A DNA stretch of 64,000 nt, from contig CM076191.1 of the NCBI GenBank assembly GCA_038277395.1, positions 175,630,552 to 175,694,551 on the forward strand, written 5' to 3'. Under the pieces are notes generated by a model. That model had not been told where the DNA came from and did no database searches. It was given only the letters and a program-made list of their open reading frames with translations. A program made the position numbers and the translations under genes. Positions 11,685 through 24,079 of the stretch are shown piece after piece. The stretch is from Dryocosmus kuriphilus. Taxonomy: Eukaryota; Arthropoda; Insecta; Hymenoptera; Cynipidae. The number at the start of each line of letters is the position of its first letter. Within the stretch, counting starts at the first letter, position 1.

Positions 11685-11888
11685 CACAGAAAAAACCGAG
11701 TGTAATCTTTATCCTGGATTTTAGGGTAAAGCTTACATGCAACAAAACTTACCTTCACGTGGGTAATGTTTATCTACAACATTGGGTTTGTTTACCATAT
11801 CAAGTAAATTGTATTTTCTTCTGTTTTGATTCAACTTTACCCACTTGAGTGTTAACCGCAAAAATTTTTACCCTTTGCTTTTTCTGTG
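11685..11888. mobile_element. ~204-bp MITE with CACAGAAAAA ends and TA duplication
   Basis: Left end CACAGAAAAA (11685-11694) and right end TTTTTCTGTG (11879-11888), flanked on both sides by TA (11683-11684 and 11889-11890). Inner parts also show partial inverted similarity (CACGTGGGTAA versus TTACCCACTTG). Non-coding; the TA duplication fits Tc1/mariner-type mobilisation. Confidence 0.75.
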
Positions 11889-12016
11889 TAGAAAAAAGTC
11901 GATTTTGTGATAGAATAAAAAAATTCCCGTTCCTAAATAAAATTCCCGGTGTTTCCCGGTTAAATTAAATTTCCGGGTTCTTCCTGATTTCCCGCGGTCC
12001 GCTAGACACTCTGGTT

Positions 12017-14420
12017 ATTTAATCAACTGTTACTAAGCAGTTACAATTTTTACATATTTACCCTTGAGTTCAAAATGTATCGTTTACACTCATTATATTG
12101 GCTCTCTCTCCATATACGCAAAGGAAAGTGATAGATTTCTATTTTTATTTATTTTTTTTCTTACTCCATCTTCCCGATGGAAAAATACTTGACATTTTTC
12201 AACTGGCTGTACAGCCTGTTGTGCTGTTTTTAATGGAATTTAATTCACAACGGGCGGATTTCACGACACAACGACTTTCTTCAGTTGGAACTTGAAAGCC
12301 GAAAATTTCGTGGAACTTCAAATGTATTGGATACTCGATACCGATATGGTACATCGGGTCTCACGTAACCGGTACAGGCGAAAGTACGCTCCCTTGGGTC
12401 AATGGCAATTGAGAATTCTTGACAGACAGTGATTTAATTATATCTCTGCACTAATTAGATTACGCGTGGAAGATCCCTTTCTCATCAAAGTGGGCCGAGA
12501 ACACGATTGAGATCAAGATTGAGATACAAGAAATCACAGCCTCTTATTAAATAACATCGAACCTCATATATGAAAAAAATCTGAAAAAACAACTTATTAT
12601 CCAATCGCATGTATTTTATTTCAGGCCTATAATGTTCCACAAGCAATTACACACATTTTTTCGCACGGATTTATATAGGAACATTTTCGCAAATATTTCT
12701 GGGAGTTTAAAAGACATGTGTACGCACATAAGATACTTATTTGTAAGATGCATATGTAAATGATTGTAAGCAGTTGATAGCATTAATTTATCGAATAAGG
12801 AAGAGTTCGAGGAATAATTTAATGCAATAAATCTGAAATGGGAAAATTGTGTATATAAAGAGGAATACATCTGCGTAAGATCAGTTTCAGGTTTATAGGA
12901 TTGACCCTAGCGTTGCTCGCAACGATCTGGTAGAACCGGACCGGAAAACGAAGATGAAAGCAGAGAGTCCTGTTCCATTAATCAGTATGAAGTGAAAACG
13001 AGAGGACTCCACATATTTTTTTCCTTGGGGACTGACTACCGGGTCCCTCGTCCCCATAATTACGTATACTTATTTTGTATTTACCTTTGTCGTGTTATGT
13101 ACCGCACATATCTTTACTGGACATTTCACTTTCGCGTCATCTTTTATTAACGGTTCTTGGTGCAGCGTGCTACATATCCTGATCCTTAACATCGGGAATA
13201 TGAAATATTAAGCGCGAAATGAGAGATGAGACTGAACATGCTGAATCACTTAGAGGAGTCGTAAAACGTCCTTCGTTATTTAATTTCGACATCTGAGATG
13301 CTATAAAATTACTCTTAAATTTAATTCACATATTTACGATCAAAATTATTTCCTTTGTATCCCTAATACAAGTTTTAAAGTACATGAAGTTATTCACTTT
13401 CACTTCTGAATTAATATAAAAATAAATAACTAGGGTGAAAATTTAAACCTCGTATAAGTTTCCATTTTTAATGGTTAAATACAGATCATGTTTTTTTTTA
13501 TTGACAAATGACACAAATAACAAAACGGGAAGTAAAAGTCTAAGAAGATTTTAAACTTAAGATATTCGATTATATCAAAATTTTATTACATATATTCAGA
13601 AGAGTAAAGATATTCAAAAATTTAAAAGCTAAAGTATCAAATCTGCTAATCTATGTAGAAATAGTATACTATGTCCACGAAACGATTATAAAATTTGAAA
13701 ACTAAATAAAAATTCTTATATTCACGAAGATAAAGATATTAAAAACATTAAATATTATATTACTGATAAATTGTACGAAAATTACTAAATCCAAAACATA
13801 ACTAAAATCTGAAAAGTTAATATTAGGGTTTATATTGCGATCAGTCTTGCCTTTGATGAGCACTCCGTTGATTGTTTTCAGTGCCAATTAATATATGCAT
13901 CGTTGATTCTTCCGTTTTCTTCGCGACTGTTAATTACTCAAGATTAATTACTTGAGGAAATATTCATTTTTGATTTTGCGGTCCTAATTTGTGTGAATAA
14001 TCAATAACAATGAACTCAAGGTTCTCAAATCTTTCATCGGTTCTCTCTGGAATTTCTCCTTTCGATGTTGCTCATTCTATGACATCGTTTCTTCCAAGAC
14101 CATATCTTCTCTAAATCCATTCTTGTCACAAACAGAGGATTGCAACTTATCTGTTGCTTCGATTTTCGCAAATAATAAGTATCATAAATCGCAAAATTGT
14201 TACCTCCAGCGCTATTTCTTCTCCTGCCCATTACCATAAACTCCTTTTCAAGGGCAAAATTTTAATTTAATTTTCTAAAATTTTGACTCTGTCAAAAGAA
14301 GCTTTGGGTCATAATATTTGTTTCTACATCTGTTGAATCTTTATTCTCTTTCCAATTTATTCTTTTGAACTTAAAAACTGCGACCCTAGATTATTTTGAC
14401 TTGCAGTACTGCTCAAAGCT
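12017..14420. other. AT-rich DNA, no gene seen
   Basis: Contains short, slightly GC-richer patches (12240-12500 and 12900-13150) without a recognisable reading frame or RNA. No mobile element ends found. Confidence 0.45.
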
Positions 14421-14850
14421 TTTTCTTCTTTAAAGTCCCCTAATATCCTTATAAATCAATTGTACTATTTTAATTTCTTCTGGAATGCTTTGAAATCTTT
14501 TTAAATCCATTAAAATCAATAATATCCTTGAAAATCCTATGAAATCCTTTAAATCTTCTAAAATTCCTTTAACATTTTTGAACTTTGAAATCACTGAAAA
14601 TCTTCTTTCTTTGAAATCCTTCAAATTTCCTTGAAATTTTTTTAATTCTTTAAACTTGATCCTATAAAACTTTATCCTATAAAATCTCTTCATGTCGCAG
14701 AATCCTTTGAAATTACTTGAAGAAATTCCCTTGGAAATTGTAAAATTCTTTTAAAGTTCCTTAAATTTTGTGAAATTTTTTTAAATACCTTAAAAGTTTT
14801 AAAAACCTTTAAATCTTCTGAAATTCCCTCATATACCTACATATTTCAAG
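14421..14850. repeat. Cryptic simple repeat, CTTTGAAATCC-like
   Basis: Dense with variants of CCTTTGAAATCTT and CCTTKAAAATCC without strict period. A similar stretch in reverse orientation (GGATTTNAAGG-like) lies at about 15525-15685. Likely slippage-derived low-complexity DNA; the minus-strand open frame here simply reads it out. Confidence 0.6.
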
Positions 14851-15939
14851 TATTCCGTGATTTGAATTGAAATATAATCCAAAATATTCCTAAGTATCCT
14901 GGAGTATTCCCCAATTTTCTCAAGTGTTCCGAAGTGTTCTTTGAGAATATATTCCTCGTACACCAAAAATTAGAGTGGTCGACCGCTCGAGTATTGTTAA
15001 GCAAAATACAGGAAATTATATTTAATAATGAAGGTTTTTCATTTTGAATAACTTTTGATTCATTATTTAATATTTTCAAAACAGTGGCATAGCCAGGATT
15101 TGATAAAGGGGAGGTTTTGCAAGGCTGACCAGAAAGTATGCTACTACTTACAGGGAAAAATTAGGCTAATGTAAGACATACAATTTTTAAATCAAATATC
15201 TGTTACTTGTCATTTGTTAGTTAGTCTTGATATTATTAATTTTTTATTTATGATTTTATGTATTTATATTAGTCTAATAATAGTAAGAAATACTGGTAAT
15301 TAAATTATTCCCTGCGACTGAGTTGGGAATTGTTAGATTTACAAACAAAGAGTAAACTGAACACTTTTCTGCTTTGTTATAAGATTTCTTTCTTTAAACC
15401 ATGCTTCAAAAAATTAATTTCTAGCTGTTTATATTATAAATAATTATATTATTATATATAATATCCTTACATATAAATTATATAATAAATATGTTATAAT
15501 AAATGTTATAATAAATTTTGTAGGATTTTTAAAGATTCCAAAAGATGAATTATTTTAAGATTTTCAAGAATTTTCTATGGATTTAAAAAATTCTAAGGGA
15601 TTTGTAGGGATTTCAATGGACTAAATAAACTTCAAGAGATCACAGAAGATTTAAAGGTTTCTAAAGGTTTTAAAGCATTTTGAAAACATAAATAATAGTA
15701 TTATATATAGTTTATTAAATATAATTAAATTTTTTATTATTTGTTTGTTAAAATGGGTACTAATTTCATTTGAAGATTAGTACTATAAATAAACTGCCGT
15801 TTATATGTATTTTTATTACGTACGGGTTTATTAGGTGAAGATTTCCAAAAAATATTTAAACAATTTTTTTCGAGAAAATATAAAAAATTTACACCTTCTC
15901 TGAGTAACATGAAGTAATTAGTTTAAGTAAAGAATCGAC
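14851..15939. other. AT-rich DNA, no gene seen
   Basis: Includes the inverted-orientation cryptic repeat at 15525-15685 and AT microsatellite-like DNA near 15430-15510. Nothing coding. Confidence 0.45.
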
Positions 15940-16440
15940 TCCATCGATTCACTTTACTGTTAATTGTTTAAATAACTTTTAATTGTTCAAACGTAAATTT
16001 TGACTGAAGCAGCAAAGTTTAGTTTTCTGCAAATTTTTCAACAAACACTAGCTTTTCTTATGTTGGCTATTTTCATTACTTACCCATATTACCAAAATTT
16101 TCATAATAAAAATTTATGTTCATGTCATTCAGAAAAAGTAAAAATTTGGTCTGTTTTGTCGAAAAAAGTGTTTAAACAAATGGAAATTGTTTAAACAATT
16201 ATGAGTGAGTAACGAAAGTGGTAAACATAAGAGGGGCTAAATAATGAGATTTATTTTGTCAAAAAAAATTGTACAAAAGATAATGGGTAAGTGATAAAAA
16301 TAGAAGTCATAAAAGAATTTGTTGAAAAATTTGCAAAAAAAAACCTACATTTTTGTGTCTTATTCCAGTCAAAAGTTATATTTAAGCAAGAAAATTGTTT
16401 AAAAACAATTAATAACAAATTAAATCGAACGTATTGGTTT
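15940..16440. mobile_element. Decayed fold-back (inverted-repeat) element
   Basis: Left-arm TGCAAATTTTTCAACAAA (about 16027-16044) and ATTACTTACCCAT (about 16075-16087) match the reverse complement of right-arm TTTGTTGAAAAATTTGCA (about 16319-16336) and ATGGGTAAGTGAT (about 16283-16295). Pairing extends outward through TTTTGACT and AATTGTTTAAA motifs. Outer ends and target duplication are not clear. No coding capacity. Confidence 0.5.
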
Positions 16441-19400
16441 TTCATATTGCCGAATTAGCTTATGTCGTTGTGAGGAAATCGATAATTTGCAATAAAAGGA
16501 AAATAAAAAAATGTTTAAACAATTAATAATTAATAAAAATCACACCAGCCACACTTGCCTATCCACGTTTCTCAGAAACATATTTCGAGAAATAAATCTT
16601 TCATACTGCAGAATAATGACATATAAATTTAAAATCTACTTCCTCTAAGTTTTATAAAATGTTAAAGTATGCATTCATGTTTATTGTTTCTTCTTTGTTC
16701 TCTCATTTCTCCAATATTTGTTTTTCAACAAGTCTGATTATTGTGTTAATGTTCCTTAAAATGTTATTATTGTTAAATAGCAAATGATTACTTGAATTTA
16801 ATTACCAATCATTATTCCAAATTTTAGAGAGAGAACAAAATAATCTTATTGGAAATGACGATCGACCATTTCGCCTGCAGCTGGTGCCAAAAATCTGGGC
16901 CTCCGACTTCCATTTTAATCTTATACTGTCTATTTTAACTGTCATTTAAAGAGTAATTATTTTATAATTCTTTTATAATGACGACATATTAGTAGAAAGA
17001 TATATAATAATAATATCCGGTAAACAATTTTTTAAACAAATTTTTTAACAAAATTTACTATTTGAAGTAGCTGTCATGATCAAAAGTATTTTAGAATTTT
17101 TGAGAGGAGTATCCTTATTTTTAGAAACTCTTGAAATACTCATTTTGAGTAATAGGGTACTTCTAAGTAATCGGGCCAAGAATAAATTTATTCATCTTAA
17201 TAGGAACTGAAATAGGAACTGAAGATAATATTAATAATAATATATAATAATATATTATAATAGTATCTAGTTATTATCATTACTCGTTCTAAATTAGAGG
17301 GCTATGCAAGTCTTAAAATGCTGACTTATGTCTAACCAGAAGTCTTTTTTAGTATTTTTAGAGGGGTAAAAAACCCAAATACTCATACAGCAATTTTTAA
17401 GCAGCCTGCATGACGTATGTACGATTGGGTATTATCGTGATTGCGGAATCTTGGCATAAATTTGCTTTTAAATCATGCGAATTTACAGGGAAGCTTATAA
17501 TTTATAGAATCGTCTGCAGCTGGGATTCCTCGACAAAGAGGATTCATCGCAGCGCGGCGTAAGGTACACGTGTAATATGCTTTCTCTAAGAGGTGAAAAT
17601 TCTTAACTTTCTTCAGCTATTGAAACGTACTGTTCGTCCTCTTCGGATACGATGGTGCTAAGCTCGTGCTATCCGGTCCCATACTTACTATTACGCTATT
17701 ATAAAACGATGCACACCATCACTTACTTCTCGAGTCAACTGACAATCACGCTCAGTATAACTTTTCACAACACGAGTGCGAAATTGTCTTACAACCACGC
17801 AAACTGCTATTTGTCTATCACTTCTTTTTCAAGCTTATTAACTTAGTTCATTTTTTTAAATTTCGCAATTATAGCCTCTATATGTTTACTTTATTTTATT
17901 TTAAACAGTTTTGATATCTTTTATGTGTAAACAACCATTGACAACAATTTTGAGAAAGTTTGATAACTTTTCGTAGTGTAGAAAAGGGTACTTTTTTCCG
18001 ACATAGTCAGATTCTTCATGAGATGATGAGATTGATGAGCCGTAAACTTAGCAGGGTGTGGCAAGGTCGTACGTTGTAGCATTTCCGGGACAGAAGATAA
18101 TAATACTCGTGGTACTCACACATTTATCGAAAGTGGTACTGTGCTTACTATTAAGTTTCACTTGACCCGATCGACCCAGCTGTTTTTCAACGAGTTGCTC
18201 TTTTTATGCAAATTATAAATGCTCCGTATACTTATAGAAAAAAATTCAAAAATAAGACCACGTGATGAATCCTGCATGATATGCACATTAGAAGAAACCT
18301 CAATCTTTGCGCAAAATTTGTTGACTTTATTAAATTTTATTTACGAAAATTATGCTTATTATAACTAGAAAAATTTCAAATTTTAAAAAGGTCTCTAAAA
18401 TTATGTATATACGCTAACCAAATTCGATATGTTAAAAATCAATCTTATTTTGAAATTTATGCAAATCACAGATTGTAGATCTACTTGCAATAGTACTATA
18501 AGATGATTCTTTCCATCTTTTTGGCACAGATTTATAAACGTTACTGAAGAAATTAATATTCTTACATCCTCTAGGCATTCTTAGAACATAACTGCCTCTC
18601 AGAAAAAAAGATTCTACAAGTCTGCAGCTACTGCCCCGTGTTATTCAGCATATCCGGAAAACACGTTTAGCAGCATATCGACTATTGTGCTACAAGTATT
18701 GCATTCCGGATACAACATTGTTATTTATGGAGTCACTGGTTTTAGAAAAAATTTCATCCTCATATTTTATCATATCCAGATCCAAGGAAAAAAATCTTTG
18801 GTAGTAAACTTGTCTTGTATAATTTATGGCTAAATCAAGAAAGGACTATGTCTTTTTCTAGTTATCAGTCACCAGAATTACTCCCTAGCCATCTATGGTG
18901 ATAGGATAATTGTCGTGAGCTACATCCAGTACTCAGTTCGGTAGTAATTAGAAATGAAGGATAAGTGTTTAAGAAATTATAATAGAGTAAATTTATTATT
19001 TACGTAAGAAAAAAATGTAGAAAATTTATTATAATGTGAGTGTTCTATGCAGGAAGCTAAGGTGTCTATATAGAAAATGCACGACTTGTCTTTATTAGAT
19101 ACTTTCATTCGAGAGAGTATAAAATGAAAACTATACATATAGGTAACACGTGCTTGACTTTGAATTGCAATCTTACAAATTACACCTGAGGCGAATTTAC
19201 TCGGAAAGACAATCGATGGGTTAGTTCCATTTTAAGTGACATATCGATATTGTTAGAATAGATTTCAAAATGAATGAAGCAAGTGAACACATGATTTTCA
19301 CGATTATTATACATTTTAGAAGGCGCGTATTAAAAAGAGTTGGTTCGCACAGTCATAAATGCACAAGTGCAGAATGATGCTGATTCTTAAACTTATCATT

Positions 19401-20131
19401 TGTTACTTATGCAGTACCGGTCACGAGTGTGAGACCATATGTTTTTCGATGATTGCTATAATTATAATAAGTTAATGCGATTCTATAGATATTTACCGTT
19501 AAAATGAGCCAAAGAACATTGAAAAAAATTTATTATTTCAAATGGTATTTAAAATTTTGAAAAAGCCTTGAAATTCGCGCTTTTGTCGCAATATCTTCTT
19601 AAAAAGTTAACAAAATGACTGCACCCTGGATATAGTTTACACAAAAATTTGATAGCTTTTAACCTACTTAAAACAAAAAAATTACCTCTGCGATATAATT
19701 AAAATTAAGAGAACTTAAGTAATTGACGAATAGGTGGTCTCATACTCGTTAACGGTACTGTATATCTTAGTATTTTATATTATTTTTTAATTTGCTATAT
19801 AGGTTTATATTATATTACTCAATACCCAACGTTTCAATTCTCATTCTTCTCTGACCTAGGTGACGCTAATCATAAACAGGAAAGTCAGAGGTTTTAAAAA
19901 GTAAAAGGAGTTGCACCATAGCTTGTGAAATGCAACTCAATATCTGTTGAACGTGCACAGATTGTCGCAGGTACTATTACATTATAACACTATCATGCTC
20001 GTCATCAAGTTATTGTCAGCAAGCCAGCGTTGGCGTTTAGCCTGAGCCTAAGTCTAGCTGTTTAGCTAGCAGGTATCTTTGAATCTCGGTCTGGAATACC
20101 TTCAGCTCAGAGTAACCTTCCTCCTTTCTTT
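16441..20131. other. AT-rich DNA, no gene seen
   Basis: AT-rich throughout with AT microsatellite-like DNA at ~17220-17270. A GC-richer patch at 17470-17830 has no frame that I recognise. Around 18550-18850 the minus strand has short protein-like stretches broken by stops, which could be an old gene relic, but I cannot identify it. Confidence 0.4.
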
Positions 20132-20440
20132 CTACCACGCTTCCTGGTGAACATAAAGGTCAAAGATCGGCGGTTCGTCTGTTACCGTCAATTTCAAGCG
20201 GCTATCTCGTGAGATCTCTCGGCCTAGGCGATGCAGACTAAGCAGATAATTCTCGAATCCAAAGTAAGGTACAGCAGTTCCGCAGAGCATGTTCCACTTC
20301 TCTCTTGGATCGATTGATGCCTCGATCAAACATGCCTTGAATTTCTTGACTCTTGATTCTTGCTCAGGGTGACTCGAAACTGGGAACTCAATGACGAGCA
20401 CGGGGAAAGTGCCTTCAACCGGTTCGACTGCGACGCGTGC
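20132..20440 (-). CDS. Unidentified open segment with coding-like composition (possible exon or gene fragment)
   Basis: A 102-codon open segment on the minus strand, from after a TGA at 20441-20443 to a TAG at 20132-20134. It has no ATG near its start (the first candidate is GTG at 20401), so if real it is an internal/terminal exon or a fragment. Composition is balanced: Pro, Glu, Arg, Trp and Cys appear at globular-protein frequencies, for example EKWNMLCGTAVPYFGFENYL and ending FDLYVHQEAW. The local GC content is visibly higher than the flanks. No signal peptide or membrane segment is visible. I do not recognise the family. It may be the last exon of a gene on the minus strand with earlier exons further right, a pseudogene, or part of an unknown transposon. 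Confidence 0.25.
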   Translation of the reverse strand, partial: ARVAVEPVEGTFPVLVIEFPVSSHPEQESRVKKFKACLIEASIDPREKWNMLCGTAVPYFGFENYLLSLHRLGREISRDSRLKLTVTDEPPIFDLYVHQEAW

Positions 20441-22431
20441 TCATCGGGTAACAATCTTTATCCGGAAGATACACATTTTCAATACATTACCCCATACTTT
20501 TATGACCCTCCACTTCTTTCTTTTAGTCAAACCTTTCATTTATTTTATTCTGATTTACACCTGAATTCAAGATCTCACCTTACCTTTAAAAGAATTTGCA
20601 ACAAACTAATAAAAATCATTATTCAAAAGAGTTCCTTATATTCGCAAACTTTCTAGGTATATACAAAAAGACCTCTGAAGATTTCTTAATAGGTTTCAAA
20701 ATACGTCACGAAGGATTCTGTCTCTCGAATTTAAAAGTTAACTGAGAATTTGTTTGTAGGCCGAGGATTATATCCTTTGTGAGCGAATAAATTTGCAGAA
20801 TTCGTTCCATTCAGTGAAGATATAAAACGTCCAGTCTCTTTTCTTCAGTGTCTGAAATGTTCCAAGGCCACCGAATGTGGGTCCAGCTTTAGACTTGAGA
20901 GTAACGGCTATTAAGTCACCGTCTGCTGCTGCACCTGTTAGCGAAAAACTATCTCCTTTGCTGGACCTCTTATGCTTTTTTGCTTATTCTCAAAATCCAC
21001 TACAGTTTATAGCATTCACTCTCCGGGCATCTTGGCTAGACATTAACATTCTGTTATATAATCGGGAGCTCAAATATTAGCCTGTTATATAGCAAGGTGA
21101 TTAATGTGGATGGACCAATCTCTCAGACACATGTATTAAGTCATATTTAGCACCTTGAAAGACACAATTATGTCAAGTGAATAGATGGACCTCCTACATT
21201 GCACTTGATAAACCAAAGACTTCTACACAAAATCTAGTAAATCATTCTTCTAATATTTCTTTTGTTTATTCTAAAATTCAGCTGATGCTTCAAATTTTAA
21301 ATTGCAATTGTCTACAACAATATTAAAAGTTCTCATAGAATAATTTTAATCAAATTGGAAATAATTATTAATCTTTCATGATCCATGCTATAAATTCTGA
21401 TGGATCAGGAAGTGGAATTCAAATTATTAACAGAGTTCCATTGGCTCAAATAACCGATTTCACTTGATTCAATTGGAAACATCTCTTTACAGCAATCATA
21501 TGAGTGCGTTCAATAAAGCAATAAATGTTCGACTCTATAGTCTCACAGAACATCTTTTGTGCGATACTGATCATTTTTAGATAGTTGTAACCATCTTGAT
21601 GAAGCATTACAACTGTCAAATTATAATCAAAACATTCATAGGAATTTAGACTTAGGTCTTTGCATGGTACAGTTAAACTGAGCATGTGTTTGTTTTAATA
21701 GTATGAAAGACGAATGAGGAAGGCACTTTAATCTGCGGGTCAGTAATCGATTGAATAACTTTCTAGTGTAATTACGCTAAGAATGTGATAATCACACCCT
21801 ATAACTTGGTTCGTTGATCAAGCCACATCATAATTTATGGTTGATTCTTAACGTACTATTCCGGTCAGGTAATGCGTACAATAATCATAAATTATCATTT
21901 AAGCATAAACTATATAGATGCGCGACTCTTGGTATTAATTAAAAGTGTCACTAACAGTGGTTCAAATATGGGTTAGAGGTGTGAAAGTGTTATGAAAATT
22001 CTGTTATATATTTAATTTAAAAGTCATTATTTAACAAAACTTAATGAAAGTTGTTAAATGATTTCCTCCTTGATTTCCAGTTCGTCTTTCGAAACATTTG
22101 CCATCTACATAAATTGTAACTGGAGTTGGTAACTATATAGTGCGAAACACTAACTCTTATTTTATATGATCTTAAACTTAATAGGCAGCTCGCAAGAAAA
22201 TTCACAGATGCAATCCTTTATAAAAATTGAAGAGAAGGTATCGAGTCTTACGAAACAATGGAGCATAAAGAATATTGAAGATATTCAAAGTAAGGTATTC
22301 AAGGAGGTAAAACAGACTAATGAAATAAAAACCATTATTTTTATGATATACTTCCGTATCTTTTCAGGTGACCTAAATTTCAGACTTTGGGTCATAAAAT
22401 TATCAACCTTGGTTGATCAGACATAATTCTT
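20441..22431. other. AT-rich DNA, no gene seen
   Basis: Short open frames in several phases but none with protein-like composition; no mobile element ends recognised. Confidence 0.45.
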
Positions 22432-22850
22432 TTCAGATTTCGCAGAAACTTTCGTTCCAGTTATGCCTCCGAAATCTCCGATTTCTTCAGAATGAATCAT
22501 TTGGCTTACTTTTTGAGCCTAATGAAACTAATTTTCCGAATGCAGTTTCAGGTAGTTGATGTGGATTATTTTTGGATTTAGTACGAAACTTCAACTTCCA
22601 AACAAGTCCTGTGTTCAATATGACTGGAATCTATTAAAAGTAGTTCAATATTCGATGCTGTATTCAACTTGATCAAAAATTGAACATTTACTTCAGCAGG
22701 TGTAATTTATTTATATTTCTCAGAAACTTTCGTTCCAGATATGCCACCGAAATTTCCAATTCCTTCCGAATGAATCTTTCCACTTACTTTTTCAGCCTAA
22801 GAGAGCGGTCAAAACTAATTTGCAAAATACAGTATCAGGCAGTGATGATG
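22432..22850. repeat. Direct duplication of a ~130-bp segment, 283 bp apart
   Basis: 22432-22568 and 22716-22850 share CAGAAACTTTCGTTCCAG, then ATGCC-CCGAAAT, GAATGAATC and CTTACTTTTT-AGCCTAA in the same order with roughly 80 percent identity by eye. The segments between and after them are less similar. No coding meaning found: neither copy keeps a consistent frame with the other. Confidence 0.7.
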
Positions 22851-23720
22851 GTACCAATTATTTCGGCCATTAAAGGAGGAGTCGAGGTGCAATTGCTGCA
22901 GGAGCATGTATACCTATACAAGACGCATCGACATAACATTACGTCAGTTTCGATCTCACGATGAATCTCGCGATTTGCAGTCAGAACGGGTCTTTATACC
23001 AACATATGAGGGACGTGAGACAGCTGGACAGACTTGGGGAACAGAGAAAGGTAAAGAGGAAAAAAGAGTGATGCTCCAGAGGACGGTTATTCCTCTCGAA
23101 TAAAGTGGTAAAGCGAGTAAAAGTGAAGACGCCACGCGCGTGCGTAACGCGTAACGCGCGCAAGAAGAGCGCGACCAGATGAACGGGAAAACTGTTCTTG
23201 CAGGTCGCATGTCCGGACTTGAGATGAGATGCTTTTTTATTACCCGAGGGCAGAAACGCAAATGATATGAGGAGAATCCTCGTATCACGTCACTCTCACC
23301 AGCTTCAGATTACTCCAAATAACGAATTATTCCTTTTTTATGTCTAGAAGGTTTAACCATTAGGGCCCTTGGTTCTTTCCAACTCAGTTCTTCAAACACA
23401 AGAGCAAAAAAGTATCTGGCTTATTTATCAGAAGGAATGAGACTTTCTTTCTTAAGTAGACGAAAGTGATCGGCAGTCACATAATTGACAGTTGTCCATT
23501 GCAATTAACGGGCAAACGGATGCCATTACCGAAATGGTTTGAAAATAAAAAAGTTAGGTGTGAAAGGCATCTCTAACTGTTTTTGTTCGAGACTTGTTGA
23601 TTGATTTTAACAAAATCGAGGATAAAATAATTATAATGTTCGAGATTTTTTCGATCTAGTGACCAGTTCTGTACTTCAGATCGAAACTGGGTTAGTATTG
23701 TTTGGATTTTGATTTTTTTT
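22851..23720. other. Non-coding region with a GC-rich CGCG patch
   Basis: 22930-23290 is GC-richer and includes a run of GCGCG/ACGCGT motifs at ~23130-23165. No gene model could be built; open frames on both strands overlap and look incidental. Confidence 0.35.
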
Positions 23721-23736
23721 AAATATGCATATTCGA

Positions 23737-24063
23737 AAAGAGCCTCGGTGGCTCAGGTGGTAGCGCGTCGGCCTTCTAAGCAAGAGGTCCGGGGTTCTAT
23801 TCCTGAGCCGGGTACCAATGGAATTTTCTATGTACTTTCTACCGAGGCTCTCGTGGTTCGGAACCCACGTTAAACTGTAAGTCCCCTCATAAAGAGGCCA
23901 GTGATCTTTCGGGAAAGGATGCTTCATGTCGAGGGGCATTATTGCTTTAGGGGTCACTGGGCGATTTTGAGAGACTAAGGAAGTTGTAAAATTTGTTTGG
24001 AATTGTTCTGTAAGACTCTCAAAACCCGTAAAAGGGAGGGAGTATAAACTAATATACAAGACA
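23737..24063 (+). mobile_element. tRNA-derived SINE with 16-bp target duplication
   Basis: The 5' part resembles a tRNA: A-box TGGCTCAGGTGG (23749-23760) and B-box GGTTCTATTCC (23793-23803), the split promoter for RNA polymerase III. A ~250-bp unrelated body follows to ~24063. Flanks are AAATATGCATATTCGA (23721-23736) and AAATATGTATATTCGA (24064-24079), a duplication with one mismatch, which fixes both ends. The tRNA anticodon stem is mispaired, so it is not a working tRNA gene. There is no long poly(A) tail. The minus-strand open frame across it is incidental. Confidence 0.87.
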
Positions 24064-24079
24064 AAATATGTATATTCGA

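Larger units (their letters stand above)
6437..12016. repeat. Large compound repeat with decayed inverted arms
   Basis: The left end carries AGGATGTCTAGCG (6442-6454) followed by a CCCG-rich stretch. The right end carries CGCTAGACACTCT within 12000-12012, preceded by repeated TTCCCGG motifs; the two ends are inverted relative to each other. A second inner pair is also inverted: AATAATATTTAGG with GGGAGC at ~6781-6805 against GGGAGT/CTCC/AATATTAT at ~11113-11142. Between them are a microsatellite, a ~160-bp tandem repeat, a LINE and a MITE. The ends might instead be two independent insertions of one repeat family. Confidence 0.45.

Noticed and set aside
18550..18850. Possible relic of a receptor or other gene on the minus strand
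   Set aside because: Only short fragments broken by stops; could not be tied to any family.
23741..23815. Functional tRNA gene
   Set aside because: The anticodon stem does not pair properly and the segment is the head of a SINE bounded by a target duplication.
23676..24059. 127-codon minus-strand frame
   Set aside because: Runs across the SINE and its flanks; such SINE read-outs are common false genes.
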